Part shown: positions 59,601 through 64,000 of the stretch, piece by piece
Position numbering within the stretch: position 1 is the stretch's first letter
Layout: each line of letters opens with the position of its first letter
Virus record (IMG/VR): IMGVR_UViG_3300042384_001374
Location: 1 to 64,000 of that record
Reading direction: 5' to 3' (one strand)
DNA: 64,000 nt
Source of the DNA: a virus
The notes under the pieces: model-generated
The model's database searches: none
What the model saw: only the letters and a program-made list of their open reading frames with translations
Told to the model about the DNA's origin: nothing
Made by a program: the position numbers and the translations under genes

Positions 59601-62600
59601 CTGAAGGTTCTGGATCGAGCCGTTGTAAGTGTCCAGCGCTTCCTTAAACTGCATAAATTTTGACATCCGTTGAGACGACAAAGGAACTTCCGGGACATCC
59701 CATTGAACCGAAAAAGATTTGGCTTCAGCCTCCGAAGCGCTGCGACGTGCATCCGCAAGTTCAGTTTCGAGAATTTGTAATTGGTCGGCAACTTTAACCA
59801 TAGGCAACATCACATCATCAGATGTTGAAATAAGCGGCTCTGCCGTTCGTCCCATGTATGATGAATGCTGCTCCAAGTTGACAGAGCGTTCCAAAACCCG
59901 AGCTTTCAAACGCTTCATGATGGTCGTCACGTCATTCGGGTTGATGCCTTCACGGTCAAATGGATTCTCCAATCGAAACCTTTTAGCCGTGGCTAAAATC
60001 GAACGACGCCCAATGTTCGTGCGCGGGTCCATCGCATTGATCAAAGTTTGATCGCGTCCAGCTTGCTTCAAGCGAAGCATCGCCATCTTTCCTTCAATCG
60101 CCCGGACACGTTGTTTGTGCATGACGGAAAGCTGGCGGTAATCTTCAGCCTGCTGTTCTTTCGGCACCGTGTTGTCGATGTGCTGACGGATGCGGGACAG
60201 CGTCTTGCCCGCATCAGGACCACCCAGCTCCAATGCCGGTGTGATGTCAAAGTCCATTGCCGCCATCCGTGCCTCCATTACCTGACGGTTGAGAAACACC
60301 AAAGTCTTGGCCCGCTCAAAACCAGTTTGATCAGCTGACAAATCCGATTTTTCGTCGTTGATGTCGGCCAACAGCGCGTCAATGCGCTGCATCGCGGCGG
60401 ACGTTCCCGAGTCGTCCAAAGCAAAATCGGCGACGTACTTCTCAAGGTAGTCTTTGATGATCGGTTTCAGGCTCATCGCCAGCGTCTCGCCGTCGATGTC
60501 GAACACGCTCTCGAACTTGGTGTTGGGGAACTGGTCCACGATTTGGCGCAACTCCGTCACCGCTTGGAAGTGCTCGGCGGTGATTTTGTTGCCCCACTTC
60601 AAGTGGGCCTCGGTGCCTTCGCGCTGCATCTCCAGCGTGCGCTCCAAAGCATCTTCCCGAGCGAAGTTCACGTCCCCTTGCACGCCAGCCTGACGGTATG
60701 CTTGATCCAAGCGGAACAACATCTGTTGCTGGCTTTGCGGGAGCTGACCGATGGTCCAGCGCATCGCGAGGATGTTCTTAATCCGGTCGGAGTAGCGTTT
60801 CACCAACGCGGCCACCGTGTTAACCAGCTTGCCGATCTTGCCAGTCTCGTCCGCGTCCATGTTGATGGACCCTTGCAGCCACTGGCTTTCGTTGCGCACC
60901 GCACGTTCAGTGTAAGAGCCGCTATGACGAAGCTGGTGCAGTTTGCGGATCAGTTCCGCCGCTACCGCGTAGTCTGCGCCCTTGACGAATTTCAGACCCT
61001 TAGCCTTGTCTTTTTCCTTCGGGTCCACTGAACGGCCGGGGTAGCGTTCCGCAGCCGTCTCAACCAGCAGTTTGTAAAATGGATGTTCCGGATTCTTGGC
61101 GATGTCCTTGTAGAGCTGTTCCAGTTCGGCGTCCTCAAAAACGTCCTTGGTGAGCAGGTGGAGCGTTTCTTCGTCCACCCAGTAAGCCAAGACCCGCGCC
61201 ACATCGGCGGCAAGGATGTTTTTGGCCAAATCAGACGACATGTTCACCCCGGCGTATTGTTGGCGAAGTTGCTCCTTCAACTTACTGAAGTCCACCTCGA
61301 TGCGGTTGGTCTGCAAATTGGCCCTTAAGAAAGAAGCTCCTTCTTTAGACAAATCCAGCTCTGCCACTTTGTTTTTAAAGTTGGGCGATACCACATCCAT
61401 CACGCCGCTCAATGCCGAACGAACTTGTGAGACAGTAACGCTTCCATTGGCGATACCGGGAAGCAGCGGCTTGATCAGTTTCGCCGCTTCCGTAAGCCGG
61501 GTCTTGTTCCACTGGATGTTGCGCACCCCTTGGTTAAGCGTGCGCAGCGAAAGTCCTTCCGGCGACAGGCTGACTTTGCGGAACGTCCACTTGCCGTTCT
61601 TCGCAGAGTCGAGCACGAGAATGGAATCGGGCTCACCTTGGATCAGGACAGTCTGCCCCACTTTCACCGAGAGCGTCTGGCCCTTTGGGGCCTTGTAGGT
61701 GTAAACGATCTTCTCCCCCATGCCGTCCTGCACCGCGTTCTCCTTGGCGCGTTCCTGCTCGCTCTGCTCCTGCATGTTGACCCGCTCCCACTTGCCGCCA
61801 GCCTCGTCGGTCTGGCTCTGCTCGATGGTGTCGGACGCGACGATCAGAGCGCCCTCCGGGTCTACTGCGTCAATCGCGGAGCCCTCAAATTTTTCATCAG
61901 ACACTTTGAGCGCATCCAGTTTGGCAATGGATGAATTGTTCTTCCTTTTCCTTCTTGGAAGACGCCGTTTGCCTTGACTTCTGTTTTGCGCTAACTGGCC
62001 ATTCATTCCAAACGACCTGTATCCAAGCACCCGAGTTTTTGGAAACGCAGCGACATTTACCGAATCTTCGGAATTACCACTAAGCAAAATGACGTGGGTT
62101 GATGTTTCGCCAAGAACAAAGCCCGTATGTCCGCCCCAACCATTTTTCCCGCCAGTGGCCGGATTGTTGTTCCAAAGGACCGCAACGTCACCGTAAGATG
62201 GAGATGTGGTTTTTTCACCCATATTCAAAAACGCTCTGGCTGAGAAGTTTTTAACGGACGACCCACCCTGTCTCAGTGACCATGATGTGAATGCGGTGCA
62301 CCATGGGAAAGTGGAAGGGCTCTGAGAAACGCCCAAGCTGACCAGCATCGACTTAATTCGAGATGAACTTTTCTCTTTTTCGTTAAGCAATGCGGCCCCG
62401 GCATTCACCGAAGGATCACTTCCCTGACGCAACCACCACTTGCTGATTTTTCCGGGCAAGACAATCGCGTCATCCGGCCCGAATTCATTGCTTGATGCGA
62501 TAAAGTTCTCGGTGGATTCAAGACTTGGCCCCACATTAGTCGTCTTTGTCTCCACCTCAACCAATGGCGCGGGAATATCAATGCTGACGATGGACGGAAA

Positions 62601-64000
62601 AGGAAGCGTCGACTCGTCAAGAATCGCTACGTTGTCTTTCGCCACCAACGGCAATTCATTGGAACTTGAATCAAACTCGGCATCTTCAAATTCATCCTTC
62701 GATTCAAAGACTGGAGCTTCATAAGAAACTTCCAAACTCGCCACCATTGGAGACAGCTCGGCCACCGAAGCGATTTCCTGATTGGTCGAGTTCGGAGCGA
62801 TAGAGATTCCGGCAATGGCAATGGCCATCATCTTGGCCGAAGTCCAAATCTTATCTCCAAAACGAGAAAGCTCTTTTGAAAATCCGCGAAGCCAAACAAG
62901 GAACTTGTCTTTGCTGCCAAACTTCAAAGCCTCCACCACGGCTGTATCAACCAACGTCGGAGCAGCTTTCCTGATTTCCTCCAAAGGAGCCTCATCAGGA
63001 AGTGTTTCAAGGCTCTCTGATTCTTTTTTAGTTTCAGCGATTTCCTTCAAATCCTTTTCGGAAACAGGCTCTTCAGCTTTTACTTCCGCTTTCGGTTCAA
63101 CCGGAGCAGTTGTTGCAGCCGGAACCTGAGGTAATGATTCTCTAAACCGTTGTAAAGCAGTAGCTAGTTTAGTGGCGCTCAAATTGTCCCTCATCGTTTT
63201 CACACGAATGTCGATGTCGGAGGCAATCAACTCCGAGTCGTCGTCATGCTTTTCCTGAAGCTCGCGCAGCAAACGCGGCTCCACCGTCACCTTGCCATCA
63301 CGCCCGACCCACAACCCGGTTTCTTTGATGCCGTCCATTTCGGCTTGGTGGCTGGATACGGTAAATCCTCCCGACGAAATGGTTTTGACCTTTGGCTTGG
63401 GCGCGACCGTCGCCTTATTGGTCGAATCAATCCGAACGGCATTGGCGGTGGCTTCTTCGTCTTTGGTAAGTGTGTCGGTAGACGATACTTCTGGTTTAGC
63501 CGTGGCTAAAGCCGGGTCAGATCCCGCAGGTTTTGCTCCACCACTTCCGGTGGGAGCAGATTCCACCCCTTTGCCTGCATCCGTTCCCGCATTGCTCGGG
63601 CTTTTTGCCACAGGCGTTTCCGCTGTACTGGTGTTGTTTTCATTAGATGGTGATGATCGAAGAAGAGAGGCTATCATTTCCGAGGCATCAACGCGACTCT
63701 TCTCGTCGCTCATTGATTCAGTGATACGTCCAAGTCTGGAAACTTGACTCTTCATTCGAGATAGCTCCGCTCCTTTTTGAGAATCATCCAAGCTCGCCAT
63801 TTTCTTGTAAGCCGTCGCAACCAACTTTTTAAGTTCAGGAGACGCTTCTTTCCATTCTTGAGCCCATGCTTTTTCCGCTGACTCTTGGCCTCCTCTAGCC
63901 AAAATGTCTTGGTGATGAAACACCTCTTCATCAATAACTATGTCAAGAACGGCCTCCCACGTATCTTTGAACTTTTTCTTGATCCGTGAAAGAAATCCGG
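50700..64000 (-). CDS. Giant virion-associated polyvalent-type protein, N-terminus beyond window
   Basis: The frame runs from the stop at 50700 to the right edge. A GTG at 63923 gives 4,407 residues, but the frame stays open upstream (GFLSRIKKKFKDTW...), so the true start is outside. Numbered from 63923: disordered Ala/Pro/Thr region to about 330; hydrophobic TSAKMMAIAIAGISIA near 375; a peptidase-like domain of the TIGR02594/CHAP type with Cys542 (PWCTAFTSWSL) and His599 (GGHTGFVLG); then over 3,500 residues mostly helical; a membrane-prone QMLVPMVSYLFFLAG near 4,180. Such giant proteins are usually injected internal virion or polyvalent proteins. Four palindrome copies lie in frame. Confidence 0.8.
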   Translation of the reverse strand, partial: GFLSRIKKKFKDTWEAVLDIVIDEEVFHHQDILARGGQESAEKAWAQEWKEASPELKKLVATAYKKMASLDDSQKGAELSRMKSQVSRLGRITESMSDEKSRVDASEMIASLLRSSPSNENNTSTAETPVAKSPSNAGTDAGKGVESAPTGSGGAKPAGSDPALATAKPEVSSTDTLTKDEEATANAVRIDSTNKATVAPKPKVKTISSGGFTVSSHQAEMDGIKETGLWVGRDGKVTVEPRLLRELQEKHDDDSELIASDIDIRVKTMRDNLSATKLATALQRFRESLPQVPAATTAPVEPKAEVKAEEPVSEKDLKEIAETKKESESLETLPDEAPLEEIRKAAPTLVDTAVVEALKFGSKDKFLVWLRGFSKELSRFGDKIWTSAKMMAIAIAGISIAPNSTNQEIASVAELSPMVASLEVSYEAPVFESKDEFEDAEFDSSSNELPLVAKDNVAILDESTLPFPSIVSIDIPAPLVEVETKTTNVGPSLESTENFIASSNEFGPDDAIVLPGKISKWWLRQGSDPSVNAGAALLNEKEKSSSRIKSMLVSLGVSQSPSTFPWCTAFTSWSLRQGGSSVKNFSARAFLNMGEKTTSPSYGDVAVLWNNNPATGGKNGWGGHTGFVLGETSTHVILLSGNSEDSVNVAAFPKTRVLGYRSFGMNGQLAQNRSQGKRRLPRRKRKNNSSIAKLDALKVSDEKFEGSAIDAVDPEGALIVASDTIEQSQTDEAGGKWERVNMQEQSEQERAKENAVQDGMGEKIVYTYKAPKGQTLSVKVGQTVLIQGEPDSILVLDSAKNGKWTFRKVSLSPEGLSLRTLNQGVRNIQWNKTRLTEAAKLIKPLLPGIANGSVTVSQVRSALSGVMDVVSPNFKNKVAELDLSKEGASFLRANLQTNRIEVDFSKLKEQLRQQYAGVNMSSDLAKNILAADVARVLAYWVDEETLHLLTKDVFEDAELEQLYKDIAKNPEHPFYKLLVETAAERYPGRSVDPKEKDKAKGLKFVKGADYAVAAELIRKLHQLRHSGSYTERAVRNESQWLQGSINMDADETGKIGKLVNTVAALVKRYSDRIKNILAMRWTIGQLPQSQQQMLFRLDQAYRQAGVQGDVNFAREDALERTLEMQREGTEAHLKWGNKITAEHFQAVTELRQIVDQFPNTKFESVFDIDGETLAMSLKPIIKDYLEKYVADFALDDSGTSAAMQRIDALLADINDEKSDLSADQTGFERAKTLVFLNRQVMEARMAAMDFDITPALELGGPDAGKTLSRIRQHIDNTVPKEQQAEDYRQLSVMHKQRVRAIEGKMAMLRLKQAGRDQTLINAMDPRTNIGRRSILATAKRFRLENPFDREGINPNDVTTIMKRLKARVLERSVNLEQHSSYMGRTAEPLISTSDDVMLPMVKVADQLQILETELADARRSASEAEAKSFSVQWDVPEVPLSSQRMSKFMQFKEALDTYNGSIQNLQRLAFGDVWTRPKEFGLGMRDLNREARTGRGEGLSFPTSISSPSALDNLSAPSIAPSSNKNDTFGVRFEDTGRYLGFRPKLHWYEEGKGMDPLTPDQVMDNQERAVIEIAGNSNAAYAGRMQWLQFFVDWVDGKIGDTKEADTYWHTGGFALPKDTNSEIGADRYRAANAFRTADVKMFNDLVFKASNEAQKLAKGKGDKNQPARKALIAHVSQMEAWAKETVALVSQPKEDIADGFAPLITELGGKQTLAGRVKGLIESQFNNKAFLRQIGGETETNGLIRLLDDLQMVLTKDHGVVAAELFDGMIVNVRARLDGANDAARLTNKALIEFRDQQWRDNVAFEGSRWQREASYTGDNAELERLRDAPIDARILSNLSWLMKFHEKQRDYVFGSNFAFELLEMINRSNRGEGVMPMIYNKTGNITDPNVFDDDKRTNRSETVQSMMESLDGDRVKTAAEVAIDQAAGPENQRRMALTGAALMIGSQSNGDTLDIDAGRAFLFDLWAMENDHKSRDEQRQLVRKGIRGTFPLAKSMSNPEAFYDEMEKELSNLTGQTPSVETVLVSLLELKQSFEATIVEEAKAGHKIGRALAVVKLAAGRVEEIVDTNGTINNPGVNPPKYSGGNVETDEEFIVNETVDEELLFSRLPKIPNAKNGYQWAYRGEGWQGKSSNTILSYVEGSGSKFWSLENGAGERFDSKHYLEQVKQGTPKKPVKRDVKKYRKVAKSSLQTNSMASPEESDAIARMLKGSMTSNDEVMVYDASMLVHGIDGIGNPILSQLIQTFPGETLVVSPKDSQVTRYGLDDVGFKIFPGTDGGPNVVYSPSSQKNPDKNATESFGGIAQSLKIASKNEAVRGQVAEMARIIRLSLDPAVFPESIAADPSGHLSDVAELGRTLRLDGDGGALINMFGDDQSTASDILIVAEVLTNPKAKELFDKVYIGVDGFADTLLAEPVELALQEGIRNILRANTGAQEHDQDHVDRATEESVTLDEEESDNYNWYDSTPDAPEIEALKEAKTFEELQEIMEGRRQSTKFDDDRKANRFGPDAPRINKRLAKELQGNGLNPSDAFLFNGLARIIEQGKAAGGVFPMAPSNERTTSDILSAPLDPTGQGISTDKLRIAVAGPALQGNVEKGLKAATKMYVGEMRNLTIPKVSGRTSQNIAFQKRNIDSTNSSLLLRAPAVRTLVGAAVVKKAISKFSKDADASGFGLVDVNLPLDDAMMESIRMALPAGVLDAAELEAKLSLDTLEKNQTRLNELREALLAEIGAYEADNGQAFQELLDNSPEGANLLATAKDWSESLKAETRDMVVAHVTRFAEMMKDDSGNAANLGHVVHLMLTEGMENNPQLKAAVDGLYKQANAIGALVRERNTLLTPDENNELPQGDTQGINSRISDAARLFNLHVSIFNSHAEMHARQVMRWTGVDPKKANLSGFRLKTFKETDDFTRQEQTDVMNSLSGMLNGRKFAQGFMDNMVREITQGVTAGAKPKMQTNAFMRMVSEELMKNETIDLPAFIDEEINKLLDSNEGFVSDPEQSIDEIFRAARNFENLSTQKQQVLIGVDLQRALQDIALTTNQARALLSSKARSVEQEQGRKEAAIYLGRVERELEQTRNELSVIDSNKGKVPVGMGYYSGRASQGQKNDQSGGLLTKAIDEKVTYKAQLTLTNPLPPVSDDVQAPASASSEPSGTMSRRDYWIRQKAVITALTEQSENRIEDAYKFVRGSRDQFMNFDPLKAINQAVDLVQLEEQIVKEVMQDAHSDAQEAQYKGMTADAAAYLSDPEEALTLTRTAQNRVKQINLPKSHQLRKEKLGVLINQEGEKVIMMPLNARELLMQHFPKITKRNVNREMERIILDALPVNQGVPAQGSYSYFLAGTEKEVGKDFDGADFSPAKQNLKKGEAAKAFSDDWRKGMQTWLDDAMSSVTGAKRTADLTGDVSKKQLDQFGYMIERLVIAHGDTRLSDSTKAKIKTLLKSIDSGEFAKVGGSSVKDMDVSRMLAFRVEPVFSLAFAEIEAIEIQKCLITDFVSFDGKKHALELGALKFLHHQDARIRSKFRRNFAARQAAIHLQDFIEYGIDGTSGRQGYETSKKAEEEKIVKAAKPIGNNAKDQTIGYLISVFRGIDTAFGMHRETATNRLVTDIGRGLNELENLNRAQGLYFGELVKGPDGKAVLDANKNPIPTGKVIPKLNRYWNADNLDMIRDLELAREVRGWMLESGISNTIISSPEIAKELTDKFIALLESKVTLGNEAAVEGYAQQLNRSFADISSAMQLTMAMLSQDAAVDKQPGELLKGERMVTGESWRDDAKEAFKITYSSVPLRVGYAARPDPAEQQVSSDRFIADPIDMVSLKDSSFFGGYGKGGYFNSRNPFRPISLNGLTAPLSLLDDAIYKLNVTPTYEVLRRSLGRVVQDEHGVNTIKDGDFLNKANEMIPDDIDWNDPAQRKAKQEAEDEIKKFRQALSAIAEENETILQNDAANGVSNTGGAEAMRFLGSLYIVRALASLQQVWNQTTGPSVGYAAGKIAVGKGKQAAQYFSILQKLITDRKFNEQAREFVRKTDRSVYYRSADGADVARDIMHSQVRFGKSTAKNLAGKGLREYEKLGEKALHWTIGKGESYLSTAMFIVELADQMKMEPADVVKSNVEPTAMAKSNARRKVNDVMAQSDQSKKSWMFQNRTSSPGRNALWRSMVRFSNHTSSMASNTSVLVPILFDEKADAETKKEALENVVTSLTQNILFYPFKLQMLVPMVSYLFFLAGGDDDDKAQKKAQKLANEWMFVDKKSSMLGEVIKTITFGNKRELFDQTKKADAAQASAFAEIASRSLLELTTAVPVLGVMAGYAPVSGLVQKTVTNPMAIAGAAGLNNTFNRKQLKAGFGSYDKNGVTIRSYKDSWHGSLADLTAPTAMAHDALEAGVLTSQYLMSREAQRNRAASLLDAATYLTFEAIPFAREPRAEKRAEMREVIRKENK
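53925..53940. repeat. TTTTAGCC palindrome, copy 27 (in giant gene)
   Basis: TTTAGCCGGACTAAAA, spacer one base short; read on the minus strand as FSPAKQN. Confidence 0.65.
55719..55735. repeat. TTTTAGCC palindrome, copy 28 (in giant gene)
   Basis: TTTAGCCGTGGCTAAAA, read as LLATAKD. Confidence 0.9.
59981..59998. repeat. TTTTAGCC palindrome, copy 29 (in giant gene)
   Basis: TTTTAGCCGTGGCTAAAA, perfect 8+8, read as ILATAKR. Confidence 0.95.
63495..63510. repeat. TTTTAGCC palindrome, copy 30 (in giant gene)
   Basis: TTTAGCCGTGGCTAAA, read as ALATAKP in the disordered N-terminal region. Confidence 0.92.

Noticed and set aside
5887-63510. TTTTAGCC palindromes as intrinsic terminators
   Set aside because: The stem is A/U-rich with a very small loop, many copies lack a following U tract, and several lie inside coding sequence; genuine terminators here (6256, 8036, 21539, 34448) look different.

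Overview
This window is part of the genome of a double-stranded DNA bacteriophage. The left part (1 to about 16,000) is almost entirely on the minus strand and encodes the virion: two fibre modules, decoration-like proteins, major capsid protein, scaffold-like protein, a 773-residue portal and the large terminase. The middle (about 16,000 to 50,640) is mostly plus strand and holds about 80 small, tightly packed early genes. The right end (50,700 to the edge) is a single minus-strand gene of more than 4,400 codons that leaves the window. The large podovirus-like portal, the giant virion-type protein with a peptidase domain and the absence of visible tail-tube or tail-sheath genes suggest a short-tailed phage, but that is inference. 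The host cannot be named. Most genes lack a Shine-Dalgarno sequence and start after C/A-rich leaders, so a host lineage that initiates translation without Shine-Dalgarno is likely.

Recognisable early functions form a recombination and replication set: PD-(D/E)XK nuclease, ERF single-strand annealing protein, DUF3127 protein, RuvC-like resolvase, DnaA-domain-IV-like protein, DUF932 protein, DnaB-type helicase, MazG-like pyrophosphatase and an HNH protein. Terminase small subunit sits apart from the large one. A complete tmRNA gene lies at 22,319-22,657, and several gene-free, structure-rich stretches (17.7, 22.7, 28.2, 34.3-35.4, 38.7 and 45.2 kb) probably encode other RNAs.

Three features stand out. 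(1) 47,622-50,639 is an array of seven attC-like imperfect palindromes plus a short remnant, spaced about 330 or 700 nt. The left core of each site is the reverse complement of the right core of the previous site, as expected of integron gene cassettes inserted one after another. No integrase gene is visible. (2) The large terminase is split inside its Walker A motif by a 346-residue intein, and an HNH endonuclease gene is carried on the opposite strand inside the intein while the intein frame stays open. (3) A 16-18 bp palindrome (TTTTAGCC-NN-GRCTAAAA) occurs about 30 times. It divides the early region into transcription-unit-sized blocks, often supplies the stop or start codon, and also occurs in frame inside coding sequence.

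A second small repeat family (AGCSC-NNN-GSGCK hairpins next to stop codons, with one compensatory base-pair change) marks several gene ends. Neighbouring early genes usually overlap by ATGA, so each block is probably one translationally coupled transcript.
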